Assembly (NCBI RefSeq): GCF_005405365.1
Contig: NZ_BJDX01000012.1
Location: forward strand, 1-61,024
Length of the DNA stretch: 61,024 nt
Origin: Enterococcus xiangfangensis
GTDB taxonomy: Bacteria; Bacillota; Bacilli; Lactobacillales; Enterococcaceae
Direction: 5' to 3'
A program made the position numbers and the translations under genes. Position 1 is the first letter of the stretch, and each line of letters begins with the position of its first letter. Of the stretch, positions 25,831-35,315 are shown one piece after another. The notes under the pieces were generated by a model. The model had not been told where the DNA came from, did no database searches, and saw nothing but the letters and a program-made list of their open reading frames with translations.

Positions 25831-26553
25831 ATGAAAATTTTAATGATTGAAGACAATGAATCTGTTTCTGAAATGATGCAGATGTTTTTTTTGAATGAAG
25901 GCTGGGAAGCGGAATTTAAATATGATGGCAAAGAAGGATTGGAGACTTTTAAAGCAGATCCTGAAAAGTGGGATATGATCACACTAGACTTGAATCTGCC
26001 AAGTATGGACGGGATGGAAGTCGGACGTCAGATTCGTAAAGTTTCTAAAACAGTACCGATTATCATGTTGACGGCAAGAGATTCTGAAAGTGATCAAGTC
26101 ATTGGGCTAGAGATGGGCGCTGATGATTATGTCACAAAACCATTTTCACCGTTGACTTTGATTGCTCGGATCAAGGCTCTGCATCGCCGCAGCGAGTTGA
26201 CTGCTGAACCACAAAAAGATACAGAAACAAATGATGAAAGCTTTGATATCCAGACGGATCATTTCAAGATGAATCTAAAAACCCGCGAAGCCTATCTAGC
26301 CGGCAAACCGATCGATGGTTTGACGCCTAAAGAGTTTGATTTATTGTATACGATGGCGAAAAAACCGCGGCAAGTATTTACCCGTGAACAGTTACTGGAG
26401 TTAGTTTGGGATTATCAATATTTTGGTGATGAACGAACGGTGGATGCTCATATCAAGAAATTACGTCAAAAAATCGAGAAAGTCGGTGCGCAAGTTATTC
26501 AAACTGTTTGGGGTGTAGGCTACAAATTTGACGATACCGAGGTTGGTCAATGA
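25831..26553 (+). CDS. OmpR-family response regulator
   Basis: This 240-residue regulator has a receiver domain with acidic pair Glu7/Asp8, phosphorylated Asp53 (ITLDLNLPSMDG), Thr81 and Lys103 (VTKPFS), then a linker and a C-terminal winged helix (LTPKEFDLLYTMAKKPRQVF, DERTVDAHIKKLRQKI). AGGGGGGAAAG precedes the ATG. It overlaps the kinase gene by 4 bases, so they form one two-component system. I cannot tie it to a named enterococcal system. Targets are unknown. Confidence 0.92.
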   Translation: MKILMIEDNESVSEMMQMFFLNEGWEAEFKYDGKEGLETFKADPEKWDMITLDLNLPSMDGMEVGRQIRKVSKTVPIIMLTARDSESDQVIGLEMGADDYVTKPFSPLTLIARIKALHRRSELTAEPQKDTETNDESFDIQTDHFKMNLKTREAYLAGKPIDGLTPKEFDLLYTMAKKPRQVFTREQLLELVWDYQYFGDERTVDAHIKKLRQKIEKVGAQVIQTVWGVGYKFDDTEVGQ

Positions 26554-28019
26554 AATACCTGTATCAACAATTACTAGCATTTGGTGGATTGATTCTCTTG
26601 ATTCTCCTGACGTTAGGAGTGTCTTTTACACAGTTTACTCGTAAGACGCTTGAAGATAATAATTACAAAACACTGCTTGGTTATGCTCAATCAATGGAAA
26701 AAAACAATCTATCGCTAAGTAGGGATATTCGCTTTGAGGGGATGTCGAGCAATGAGATTTTCCAATTTGCAATCGGTGTGACCGAGTCGAGTTTAAACCA
26801 GCAAGACGTTTCCTTTGTCTTTATCAATAAAGACAGAACGGTTCAATATCCTGAGCAATCAGGAAAGATCAATCAGGATCTAGTCAGTGATGCACAGTGG
26901 CGAGCGTTAAAAGAAGGACAGCAGCAAAAAGAAACCAATTCGAAAAACGTGATGGGCCAGAAGAAAACGACTTCTTATGCGATGGTCCCTTTTTTCACAG
27001 ATGGTGAGTTCTTCGGTGTATTGCTTGTCAGTCAACCGGCATTGAATGTGGAAACGAGTGTTAATTTGATCGTCACCGACTTATTTAAAGCTTTCATCAT
27101 CGCGTCACTTGTCGCGATCATCGTAAGTTATTTCTTTGCGATGCAGCAAGTAAGACGGATCAATCGAATGCGTTCAGCGACTAAAGAAGTTGCGGCGGGG
27201 AATTTCGATGTAGTCGTTCCTAATCGAAATCGGGATGAGTTTGATGATTTAGCCAATGATTTTAATCAGATGACGGTCTCATTGAAAGAGTCGCAAGAAG
27301 AAATCGAACGGCAAGAAGAACGACGTAAACAATTTATGGCGGATGCTTCTCATGAGATGCGAACGCCTTTGACGACGATCAATGGGTTGTTAGAAGGACT
27401 GCAGTATAACGCAATTCCAGAAAATCAAAAGGAAAAGGCAATTAAATTGATGCAAAATGAAACGTCACGCTTGATTCGTTTGGTCAATGAAAATCTGGAC
27501 TATGAAAAAATCCGGACCAATCAAATAAGTATCGTGTTGCAAACGTTCAATGCAACTGAAGCCGTCGCCACACTAGTCACTCAATTGCAAGCAAAAGCAG
27601 AAGCGTCAGGAAATCAATTAACTTTGCAAACAAAAGATCCAATCAATGTCTATGCTGATTATGATCGTTTTGTCCAAATCATGGTCAATCTAGTACAAAA
27701 TGCGATCCAGTTTACAAAAGACGGAACGATTACGATTGCGATTAAGAAATTGGAGCAGGCAACAGAGATTGCCATATCGGATACTGGAATCGGCATGACT
27801 GAAGAACAAGTGAAAAATATTTGGGATCGTTATTACAAAGCAGATCCATCACGAAAAAATACAAAATATGGCGAGTCAGGTTTAGGTCTATCGATCGTAG
27901 AAGAATTGGTTCATTTACATGGAGGTACAATCAAGGTTGCTAGCCAGTTAGAAAAAGGGACGACATTCACAGTCGTATTTCCCGACAAATCTGACAAACC
28001 AGAAAAAACTGAAGAATAA
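26550..28019 (+). CDS. Sensor histidine kinase
   Basis: This 489-residue membrane kinase has an N-terminal segment (about residues 7-28), an extracytoplasmic sensor domain to about residue 180, a second transmembrane segment, a HAMP linker (RRINRMRSATKEVAAGNFDV), the H-box ADASHEMRTPLTTING with His268, and ATPase boxes NLVQNAIQF (N), DTGIGM (G1) and GESGLGLSIV (G2). The roughly 150-residue sensor domain suggests an extracellular signal. It is partner of the preceding response regulator and ends at a strong terminator. Confidence 0.92.
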   Translation: MKYLYQQLLAFGGLILLILLTLGVSFTQFTRKTLEDNNYKTLLGYAQSMEKNNLSLSRDIRFEGMSSNEIFQFAIGVTESSLNQQDVSFVFINKDRTVQYPEQSGKINQDLVSDAQWRALKEGQQQKETNSKNVMGQKKTTSYAMVPFFTDGEFFGVLLVSQPALNVETSVNLIVTDLFKAFIIASLVAIIVSYFFAMQQVRRINRMRSATKEVAAGNFDVVVPNRNRDEFDDLANDFNQMTVSLKESQEEIERQEERRKQFMADASHEMRTPLTTINGLLEGLQYNAIPENQKEKAIKLMQNETSRLIRLVNENLDYEKIRTNQISIVLQTFNATEAVATLVTQLQAKAEASGNQLTLQTKDPINVYADYDRFVQIMVNLVQNAIQFTKDGTITIAIKKLEQATEIAISDTGIGMTEEQVKNIWDRYYKADPSRKNTKYGESGLGLSIVEELVHLHGGTIKVASQLEKGTTFTVVFPDKSDKPEKTEE

Positions 28020-28020
28020 A

Positions 28021-28053
28021 AAAGAGCCGTGACAGAATTTGTCACGGCTCTTT
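28021..28053. terminator. Shared terminator of the kinase and permease genes
   Basis: A perfect 14-bp stem, AAAGAGCCGTGACA with TGTCACGGCTCTTT, has a 5-base loop and lies between convergent genes. Confidence 0.9.
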
Positions 28054-28070
28054 AACTATGAACGATTATT

Positions 28071-29510
28071 TTATAAAATGGCCAAGATAATAAAGTTCAA
28101 GATGAACAAAAGATCAACGATCCAAAGAATCGGAGAGATCTCTTTAGATTTTCCTTTGACAACTTTGACGATTGTATAGAAAATAAATCCAGCTGCGATC
28201 CCATAAGAAATACTGTAGCAAAGTCCCATAAAGATGCTGGCGAAGAAAGCGGGAACGGCTTCTTCTAAATCTAACCAATTGATATCAGCAAATGATGCTA
28301 ACATCATAACACCGACCAAAATCAATGCCGGCGCAGTAGCCTGTGCAGGTACGATCGCAATCAGTGGAGAAAATAAACTGCTTAATGCAAATAAAATAGC
28401 TACAACAACTGAGGTAAGACCTGTCCGTCCGCCGGCTCCGATACCAGCAGCCGATTCGACGTAAGTGGTCGTATTAGATGTTCCAAAAATTGCACCAATG
28501 GATGTAGCGATCGCATCAGCGAATAATGCTTTGTCCATTTTTGTTTTGAACCCGCGGGAGTCATTGGCCAAGGCATTTTCATCTTCTTTCGAGAAGATTC
28601 CTGTTCGACGACCAGTCCCGATAAAAGTTCCAATCGTATCGAAAGTATCAGATAAACTGAAAGCTAAGATAGTCATAAGAACTTGTGGTAATTTGGCTGA
28701 ATCGGCAAACAATGATCCCATACCTTCAGAACCAAAGGCTGCCCCAAATGTTGTACCAAGTTCTTGGATCGAGCTGCCTAATGAATTTGCATGCCAATCG
28801 ATCGAACCTAGTTGGACAACACCCATTGGGATTCCTAATAAGGTTGTGATCACAATACCGATCAAGATCGCACCGCGAACATTTTTAACGACTAGAATAG
28901 TGGTAATGGCTAAACCAATCACCGCCAATAAAATTGGTGCATTATTAAAGTTTGCCAAAGCAGGAACAATTCCGCTGTTGATTGAAACGTTGGTCGCTTT
29001 GCCGGCTTCAACTACGCTGCTGGTGATTGCAGAGGAGTCTGCAGTAAATGAAAGTAAACCAGCATTTTTGATCCCTACATAAGCAACAAAGATCCCGATC
29101 CCGCCGCCGATTGCGTGCTGCATACTTTCAGGAATTGCATGAATGATCAATTTACGAATTTTCGTAACAGTAATCAAAATATTGATGATTCCACAAATGA
29201 ATACCATTGCTAAAGCTTGTTGCCAAGAATAACCTAATCCGAATACAACCGTGTAAGTGAAAAATGCGTTTAATCCCATACCAGGTGCTTGTGCATAGGG
29301 AACATTTGCAAATACTCCCATGACCAAGGTCCCGATGACAGAGGCGATGATTGTTGCGAGAAAGACCGCTTGAAACGGCATTCCTGATGCTGATAAAATA
29401 CTTGGATTAACGAACAAAATGTAACTCATGGCAAAGAATGTTGTGATTCCTGCCATTACTTCGGTGGAGATAGTGGTTCCTTGTTCTTTTAATTTAAAGA
29501 ATTTATCCAT
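28071..29510 (-). CDS. Purine permease, AzgA/PbuG type
   Basis: This 479-residue protein with about 12-13 membrane segments takes up nucleobases (adenine, guanine or hypoxanthine) by proton symport. Family signatures are TFFAMSYILFVNPSIL near the start, YAQAPGMGLNAFFTYTV, and SDTFDTIGTFIGTGRR in the binding region; GTSNTTTYVESAAGIGAGGR is also diagnostic of AzgA-like rather than xanthine/uracil permeases. A ribosome-binding site AAGGAG precedes the ATG. I looked for a purine riboswitch in the leader and found none. Confidence 0.9.
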   Translation of the reverse strand: MDKFFKLKEQGTTISTEVMAGITTFFAMSYILFVNPSILSASGMPFQAVFLATIIASVIGTLVMGVFANVPYAQAPGMGLNAFFTYTVVFGLGYSWQQALAMVFICGIINILITVTKIRKLIIHAIPESMQHAIGGGIGIFVAYVGIKNAGLLSFTADSSAITSSVVEAGKATNVSINSGIVPALANFNNAPILLAVIGLAITTILVVKNVRGAILIGIVITTLLGIPMGVVQLGSIDWHANSLGSSIQELGTTFGAAFGSEGMGSLFADSAKLPQVLMTILAFSLSDTFDTIGTFIGTGRRTGIFSKEDENALANDSRGFKTKMDKALFADAIATSIGAIFGTSNTTTYVESAAGIGAGGRTGLTSVVVAILFALSSLFSPLIAIVPAQATAPALILVGVMMLASFADINWLDLEEAVPAFFASIFMGLCYSISYGIAAGFIFYTIVKVVKGKSKEISPILWIVDLLFILNFIILAIL

Positions 29511-29570
29511 TATAAGTAAACGCTCCTTAGAAATAAGTTCATTATATCGGTAAAAACCGAATACTTTATA

Positions 29571-29599
29571 AGTATAAGGAAGGAATAATCGACTTTCAA
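29571..29599 (-). promoter_or_regulatory. Promoter of the purine permease gene
   Basis: On the minus strand TTGAAA, a 17-base spacer and TATACT give a leader of about 55 bases containing a small CGG/CCG hairpin. Confidence 0.65.
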
Positions 29600-29624
29600 G
29601 CGTTTGTTAGATAAAACGATAAAT

Positions 29625-29669
29625 AAATCGAGGAATGTTCGTGTTTAATGAACATTCCTCGATTTTTTA
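29625..29669. terminator. Terminator overlapping the stop of the 218-residue gene
   Basis: A perfect 16-bp stem, AAATCGAGGAATGTTC with GAACATTCCTCGATTT, holds the gene's stop codon (29645-29647) in its loop. On the minus strand the last codons therefore form one arm. Lacking a long T run on the minus side, termination could be weaker there. Confidence 0.65.
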
Positions 29670-30301
29670 AGTGAATCTAACAGACAAAAAATAATCGTTG
29701 ACAAGCATAAACAGAGGGAAATATAGAAAATAGCTTTAACTAGCGAACCCAAAAATAAATCCAAAAGCGTGGTCGAAGATAATTCGGAGGAGAGCGGCGA
29801 ATGAAGTGAATAAGCAATTCCGCTTGTTCCATTACTCAGAACAAAGTTTGGCAATTCCTTCAGCTGACTTAAACCTTGACGGTAAAAGAATTGCAAAATC
29901 GATTCGTAAACCGGCTCGAAAACAGTGAAAAATAAAATTAAACAGATACTTGCGATCAATATGCTCAAAAAACATTCGAGACCTGTTGAGTAGATGAACT
30001 GTTTTGTTGGAACCGTCCTTTTTTTTTGCTGATGAATCCTGACTCCGAAAAATATCAGCAATAAGATGAAACAACCGACGGCACTAATTGATAATCGATC
30101 AAAAAAATATTTTTGGAGTTGTTCTGTTTCTTTGCTAGTGAACAATTGGATCTGATTGGAGGAAGCGACTTGTTTCAAGACGAGTTTTAACATGTCCAAA
30201 CTCGTCAAAATAAAAAGCACGACGAGATAGATCGCCCAAGAAATCGAAAATTGGATACGATGTTGTTTGATCGTCGAAAGTGTCGTTGAAATAAGTTCCA
30301 T
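29645..30301 (-). CDS. Hypothetical membrane protein, 218 residues
   Basis: This protein has about four hydrophobic segments: residues 18-40, 70-90, 107-128 and 185-208. The region between the third and fourth is Ser/Leu rich and probably extracytoplasmic. No family recognised. GAGGTGGGAAT precedes the ATG. It lies between the ltaS-like gene and the purine permease gene, with terminators on both sides, so it is probably transcribed alone. Confidence 0.65.
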   Translation of the reverse strand: MELISTTLSTIKQHRIQFSISWAIYLVVLFILTSLDMLKLVLKQVASSNQIQLFTSKETEQLQKYFFDRLSISAVGCFILLLIFFGVRIHQQKKRTVPTKQFIYSTGLECFLSILIASICLILFFTVFEPVYESILQFFYRQGLSQLKELPNFVLSNGTSGIAYSLHSPLSSELSSTTLLDLFLGSLVKAIFYISLCLCLSTIIFCLLDSLKKSRNVH

Positions 30302-30374
30302 AGATTCCCACCTCTTATACTAAGTATAAAAGCCTAATTTGAAAGAAATATGAATTCTATCCGAAGAAATAAAT

Positions 30375-30407
30375 GAAAAAACACTCTTCACAGTTTTGTG
30401 AAGAGTG
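30375..30407 (-). terminator. Terminator of the LTA synthase gene
   Basis: CACTCTTCACA pairs with TGTGAAGAGTG around a 4-base loop; on the minus strand it is followed by TTTTTTC. Confidence 0.88.
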
Positions 30408-30422
30408 CCGATTGGAATCTGA

Positions 30423-32531
30423 TTATTGGCTTTGTTCTTGATACTGCTTGTACGTTTGAGTCTTGTACAGCTCTTGAGTGGATTTCTTACCATTTTGATA
30501 AAATACGCTGGTCGATTTATCCCCCAGTTTATTTTCAGCTTTTACTAGTTTGTTAAACCCATCTTTGTAATCAAATTGCGAAGCATCAATCGGTTTCAAT
30601 CCACTAGCTGAATAGAAGCGGAGAAGGTCACCGTTATTGATATTATCGGAAGTGCTTAGCTGAGTAGAAACAGCATCTTTCCAAGCGTCTGCTTGTTTTT
30701 GCAGAGCTTCATCTGGTTCAGCTACTGGCAATCCACTTTGATTATCGTATAAGTTTCCACTGTAATACGTGTAATTAGGTGTGACATAGTCTCCATCACG
30801 GAACGCAACGATTTGATCGTTATCTTCTGACAATAAATCTTGACCTAATTGAATATACTTGCTTGTATCAGTACCTAAAAGGTGCAAGAGAGTAGGCAAG
30901 GCATCAACTTCACCGCCATAAGTATGGTTGATTCCGCCTTTATCTTGACCAGGAATATGAACCATATAAGGAACACGCTGCATTTGAGCATTGTCAAAGT
31001 TTGACCATGTTTCTTTTGATTTTCCAAGCAGTGGTGCTAGATCAGGGTTTCTTGAATTAGAGATACCATAATGGTCACCGTACATAACAATGATCGAATT
31101 ATCATATAAACCCGAAGCTTTCAAGTAATTGAAGAATTCTTCAACCGCTTTGTCGAGATAATTTGCTGTAGCAAAGTATCCGTTGATTGTTTCATCGTTC
31201 GTATTGGCCATTGGGAATCCAGCTTCGTCATTTTTAAATTCACTGTATGGATAGTGATTTGAAACGGCGATAAATTTTGAATAGAACGGCTGTTGCAGAC
31301 GTTCTAAATATTGAACTGATTGTTGGAAGAACGGTTTGTCGTGCAAGCCGTATTGGAATGAATTTTCATCATTCACATCATAGTAAGAAGAATCAAAGAA
31401 ATAGTCATACCCAAGATTCTTATAAGTCTCAGTACGATTCCAGAAATTCCCTGAATTTCCGTGGAATGCTGCGCTCGTATAGCCGGCTGTTTGTTTCAAA
31501 ATATCTGGAGCTGCTTGGAAGGTGTTTTTTCCGCCTAACTGCGAGAATAAAGAACCTTGATTTAAACCAAATAATGAGTTTTCCATCAATGTTTCTGCGT
31601 CCGAAGTTTTTCCAGCTTTTACTTGGTGGAAGAAATTATCAAAGGCAAAGGTACTGTTGCTATGGAAAATACTATTTAAAAATGGGGTTACTTCATGTTC
31701 TTGTCCATTTTCATCTTTTAACTTATAGTCGATCACAAATTGTTGCAGGCTTTCTAAATGGATCGTAATAACGTTGCGGCCTTTAGCGATACCATAGTAC
31801 TCGCTGTTTGGTGCAGCATAATGTTCTTTTACGTAAGACTCAACTTCTTTTAAATCATTTGGACTTGCTTCAGCTCGAACTTGGTTTGTTTTATACGTTT
31901 GAATGCCGTCGTAAACAGTGAAGGCATTCACCCCAAGGTATTTGATCAAGTAGTCACGAGAAAAAGTCCGTGTCAGTAATTCTGGACGATCCGCTTCAGC
32001 TAAGAAAAGATTGCCTGAGAAAATCATGACTGCAAGAGCCGTCATGGCAAAAGCCATCCGAGCACGAACAGGCCGTTCTTCTGCTTTGATACGTTTGCGC
32101 CATAATAGCAACGGTAAGATCACGATATCGATCAAATATAAAATATCGTAAGGACGAAACAGCCGAATCGCACTTTCGCCTAAACCACTGGCCACTTTGC
32201 CGGCTCCTAAGAAAGTATTCACAGTAATAAAATCGGTAAATTCACGATAATAAACTACATTGGCAAATAGTAAGAAACTTGCTAATCCGTAGATGATCAT
32301 CATCGTTAGATAAGAGGCCTTTGATCGGCGTACGTATAAAGCAATCGATAATAAAAACATTGTCGATGCAATTGGATTAATAAACAGGATGAAATACTGA
32401 GTCAGACTTTCAATCCCTAAATTGAATTCAAATAAATATGCAAAAACACTTTTTGCCCACAATAAGAATGTCAATAACGCATAGAAGCCAAGGCGTTTAT
32501 TCAAAAATGCAGGAGCTTTTAGTTTTTTCAA
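30423..32531 (-). CDS. Lipoteichoic acid synthase family protein
   Basis: This 702-residue protein polymerises or primes glycerol phosphate on lipoteichoic acid at the outer face of the membrane. It has five N-terminal transmembrane segments (to about residue 185) and a large extracellular sulfatase-fold domain with the catalytic Thr309 in AGKTSDAE, a metal-binding Glu in HLESLQQF and Asp-His in MYGDHYGIS. Length is slightly above typical LtaS (about 650), with a C-terminal extension rich in Lys/Gln. Enterococci carry more than one such protein, so synthase versus primase (LtaP-like) is unresolved. GGAAGTTTCC precedes the ATG. It is monocistronic. Confidence 0.9.
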   Translation of the reverse strand: MKKLKAPAFLNKRLGFYALLTFLLWAKSVFAYLFEFNLGIESLTQYFILFINPIASTMFLLSIALYVRRSKASYLTMMIIYGLASFLLFANVVYYREFTDFITVNTFLGAGKVASGLGESAIRLFRPYDILYLIDIVILPLLLWRKRIKAEERPVRARMAFAMTALAVMIFSGNLFLAEADRPELLTRTFSRDYLIKYLGVNAFTVYDGIQTYKTNQVRAEASPNDLKEVESYVKEHYAAPNSEYYGIAKGRNVITIHLESLQQFVIDYKLKDENGQEHEVTPFLNSIFHSNSTFAFDNFFHQVKAGKTSDAETLMENSLFGLNQGSLFSQLGGKNTFQAAPDILKQTAGYTSAAFHGNSGNFWNRTETYKNLGYDYFFDSSYYDVNDENSFQYGLHDKPFFQQSVQYLERLQQPFYSKFIAVSNHYPYSEFKNDEAGFPMANTNDETINGYFATANYLDKAVEEFFNYLKASGLYDNSIIVMYGDHYGISNSRNPDLAPLLGKSKETWSNFDNAQMQRVPYMVHIPGQDKGGINHTYGGEVDALPTLLHLLGTDTSKYIQLGQDLLSEDNDQIVAFRDGDYVTPNYTYYSGNLYDNQSGLPVAEPDEALQKQADAWKDAVSTQLSTSDNINNGDLLRFYSASGLKPIDASQFDYKDGFNKLVKAENKLGDKSTSVFYQNGKKSTQELYKTQTYKQYQEQSQ

Positions 32532-32702
32532 TGGAAACTTCCTTTCTGACGCAGATAAACTGCGAAACGTTCACTCGTTATCAGTTTACTCGCTTCCGCC
32601 AACCTCGTCAATTCTTATTAAATCAAGAGCAATCAGGCTTAAAGAAAACTTTATAAGCGAAAAATACTATTTTTTTTTGATATACTATAGAAGAAAGCGG
32701 GG

Positions 32703-33878
32703 ATGAGTGTGAAAATAGAATTGACTAATTATGGAATCAAACGGATTCGCCAAGGAAATCCATTGATTCAAGAAGAAGATTTAAAACAAAGTATCAAAAA
32801 AATTCCCTTAGAATGGGTGGAGTTTGTTGATAATAAACATAAGTATGTCGCGACTGGTTATTTAGGCAAGCAGAATAAAGGGTTTGGCTGGGTGATTGAT
32901 CAGACAAGGCGAGGGATCAATCAAGATTTTTTAGCTCAAAAATTTCAACAGGCGATTCAAAAACGTCAAGTCTTTTTTTCAGATGAGACGACGACAGCTT
33001 TTCGTTTGTTCAATGGCGAAGGTGATGGTTTTGGTGGAATGACGATTGATTACTACGCAGATTATTTGGTGATCTCTTGGTACAATCAGACCATTTATCA
33101 TTTTCAAAAGATGATCGTGGCTAGTCTGCTACAAGTTTTTCCAACTGCAAAAGGGCTCGTTGAAAAGATACGTTTTAAAAGTGAGTTGCTAGAAAGTCGT
33201 TGGTTGGCTGGTGAAAAACCGGAAGAACCGTTGATAGTGATGGAAAACGGGGTTTCCTATGCCGTATACTTGGATGAAGGATACATGACCGGTATTTTCT
33301 TGGATCAAAAAGAGGTCCGTGGACGGCTGACTGAAGGATTGGCTGCTGGGAAAAAGATCCTGAATATGTTCAGTTATACAGGAGCGTTTTCAGTCGCTGC
33401 AGCATACGGCGGTGCGCTAGAGACGACCAGTGTGGACTTGGCACAGCGCAGTTTAGCTAAAACGCAAGAACAATTTGAAGTGAATGGATTGCCATTAGAG
33501 CAACAAAAAATCATTGTGATGGATACGTTTGACTATTTCCGCTATGCGGGAAGAAAGAATTTAACTTATGATGTGATTATCTTGGATCCTCCAAGTTTTG
33601 CCCGCAATAAGAAAAAGACGTTCTCAGTCGCCAAAGATTACGGACGATTGATTGAAGACAGTGTCGATATTTTGGCTGATGACGGGCTGATCATCGCGTC
33701 AACAAATGCAGCGAACCTTTCAATTAAAAAGTTCAAGTACGCGATCGAAACCGCGTTGCAAAATAAGAAAGTAGATTATCAATTAGTAGAAAGTTATCGT
33801 TTACCAGCAGACTTTCCAGCTAGCGACTTTGAAGAAAGCAATTACTTGAAAGTATTGTTTTATACGGTAAAAAAATAG
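32703..33878 (+). CDS. RlmI-like rRNA (cytosine-C5-)methyltransferase
   Basis: This 391-residue protein has an N-terminal PUA domain (residues 1 to about 75) and a SAM-dependent methyltransferase domain with motif I LNMFSYTGAFSVAAAYGG and motif IV ILDPPSFARNKKK. The family modifies 23S rRNA (C1962 in E. coli). AAAGCGGGG precedes the ATG; a GTG two codons later is an alternative start. A TATACT -10 lies about 20 bases upstream. aroD follows after 23 bases, so both may be co-transcribed. Confidence 0.85.
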   Translation: MSVKIELTNYGIKRIRQGNPLIQEEDLKQSIKKIPLEWVEFVDNKHKYVATGYLGKQNKGFGWVIDQTRRGINQDFLAQKFQQAIQKRQVFFSDETTTAFRLFNGEGDGFGGMTIDYYADYLVISWYNQTIYHFQKMIVASLLQVFPTAKGLVEKIRFKSELLESRWLAGEKPEEPLIVMENGVSYAVYLDEGYMTGIFLDQKEVRGRLTEGLAAGKKILNMFSYTGAFSVAAAYGGALETTSVDLAQRSLAKTQEQFEVNGLPLEQQKIIVMDTFDYFRYAGRKNLTYDVIILDPPSFARNKKKTFSVAKDYGRLIEDSVDILADDGLIIASTNAANLSIKKFKYAIETALQNKKVDYQLVESYRLPADFPASDFEESNYLKVLFYTVKK

Positions 33879-33901
33879 AAGAAACTGAGGTGTGAGAAAT
33901 T

Positions 33902-34651
33902 ATGATGGATATTCAAGTAAGAGATGTCCGTTTTGATGCGGGAAAGCCTAAGATCTGTGTGCCGATTGTCGGAACGACGTTTGATGAAATCATCGAACAA
34001 GCCATTCAAGCGAAAAGAGTTGCTGAAGTGATCGAATGGCGTGCGGATTATTATGAAGATATTTTAGATGATGAAAAGTTAAATACCACGCTGCTAGCAT
34101 TACGTGATGAAATTCGGAATATTCCATTGATTTTCAATTTGCGGATGGCTGAAGCAGGCGGGAAGATCGAGCTCTCCTTAAATCAATATCGGCATATCAA
34201 TGAATTTGCTGTTTCTTCACGCGCGATTGATTTGGCTGATGTGGAAGTTTCAATCATCGACCAATTATCAACATCTTTTATCAAATGGATGCAATCGTTG
34301 GATGTGCGGGTAATCTTAAGTTATTACAATTTTGAAGAAACACCAGAAGATGCTGTCATTTTATTTCGTTTGAATTTAACAGAACACTGCGGAGCAGATA
34401 TTGCAAAAATTGTCGTTCAACCGCAAAATGAAGCAGATGTCTTGCGTCAAATGGAGATCGCAATGAAAGCTCAAACCTTTGTTTCGTTACCGATTATTTC
34501 GGTCTCATTAGGCCGATTAGGTAAATTTTCACAAATCAGTGGATCATTAGACGGGTCTTGTATGACCTATGGTTGTCTAGCCGGTCAGTCTTATCCGGAT
34601 GCTCAAATCGAAGCGGAAAAATTAGCTATGATGATCAATGAGTTGAAATAA
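33902..34651 (+). CDS. aroD: 3-dehydroquinate dehydratase, type I
   Basis: This 249-residue enzyme catalyses the third step of the shikimate pathway through a Schiff-base lysine. EWRADYYED holds the substrate-binding residues, DIAKIVVQPQ carries the lysine of the family signature, and SLGRLGKFSQISGS is the C-terminal signature. GAGGTGTGAG precedes the first ATG; the second ATG is equally possible. No other aro genes are near. A terminator follows. Confidence 0.92.
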   Translation: MMDIQVRDVRFDAGKPKICVPIVGTTFDEIIEQAIQAKRVAEVIEWRADYYEDILDDEKLNTTLLALRDEIRNIPLIFNLRMAEAGGKIELSLNQYRHINEFAVSSRAIDLADVEVSIIDQLSTSFIKWMQSLDVRVILSYYNFEETPEDAVILFRLNLTEHCGADIAKIVVQPQNEADVLRQMEIAMKAQTFVSLPIISVSLGRLGKFSQISGSLDGSCMTYGCLAGQSYPDAQIEAEKLAMMINELK

Positions 34652-34682
34652 AATTAATCAGTGAAACTAAATAGCCTATGCA

Positions 34683-34723
34683 AGAGTATCGACTAAGGAA
34701 TTTTTTAGTAGGTACTCTTTATT
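34683..34723 (+). terminator. Terminator of aroD
   Basis: AGAGTATCGACTAA pairs with TTAGTAGGTACTCT with two internal mismatches or wobbles, followed by TTATTTGG. Confidence 0.7.
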
Positions 34724-34826
34724 TGGTTGATAAGTGATTTTCTTGTCTAAACGTAGAGTTTATCTGATTTGTTTTGGATCATTTTTTTTGCTAGACTTTA
34801 GAAAATACATGAAGTGAGGGATTGAT

Positions 34827-35315
34827 TTGGCTAAGAAAAAAATTCAAAAGACCAATGCGATTCGTTTAGTCGAACAAAAAAAGATTGCTTATAGTGAACA
34901 TGAATATTCATGGAGCGACGATGATTTAGGTGCAGGACATGTTTCTGAACAAGTTGGGATCGAGGCTGCAAGGATTTTTAAAACATTAGTTGCAGTAGGC
35001 AATAAAACCGGTCCAGTTGTAGCGGTTATTCCTAGCGACCACGAACTAGATTTGAAAAAAATCGCGAAAGCCAGCGGCAATAAAAAAGTTGAGATGCTTC
35101 ATTTGAAAGACTTGGAAGCCACGACAGGTTATATTCGCGGCGGGTGTTCACCGATTGGGATGAAAAAGCTTTTCCCGACTTTTGTGGATGATTCAGCAAA
35201 AAACTTTGAACAGATTGCGATTTCAGCAGGCAAAAGAGGACTGCAAATGGAAATCGCCCCCAACGCCATTGTAGAATTGACGCGGGGACGATTTACGGAG
35301 TTGACGCAAGATTAA
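34827..35315 (+). CDS. ybaK: Cys-tRNA(Pro)/Cys-tRNA(Cys) deacylase YbaK
   Basis: This 162-residue protein of the YbaK/EbsC family hydrolyses mischarged Cys-tRNA(Pro). Motifs AARIFKTLVA, VAVIPSDHELDLKKIAKA and GYIRGGCSPIGMKK are diagnostic. The start is TTG, six bases after GAGGG; no ATG fits. Enterococci know this gene as ebsC. Its last 4 bases overlap the convergent flavoprotein gene, so no terminator separates them. Confidence 0.9.
   Translation: MAKKKIQKTNAIRLVEQKKIAYSEHEYSWSDDDLGAGHVSEQVGIEAARIFKTLVAVGNKTGPVVAVIPSDHELDLKKIAKASGNKKVEMLHLKDLEATTGYIRGGCSPIGMKKLFPTFVDDSAKNFEQIAISAGKRGLQMEIAPNAIVELTRGRFTELTQD

Noticed and set aside
28465..29082. 205-residue ORF opposite the purine permease gene
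   Set aside because: Antisense shadow without start signals or family resemblance.
29511..29640. Possible purine riboswitch ahead of the purine permease gene
   Set aside because: The conserved purine-riboswitch core (TATAA...ATATGG...GTCTCTAC-like segments) is not present in the leader; only a small hairpin is seen.
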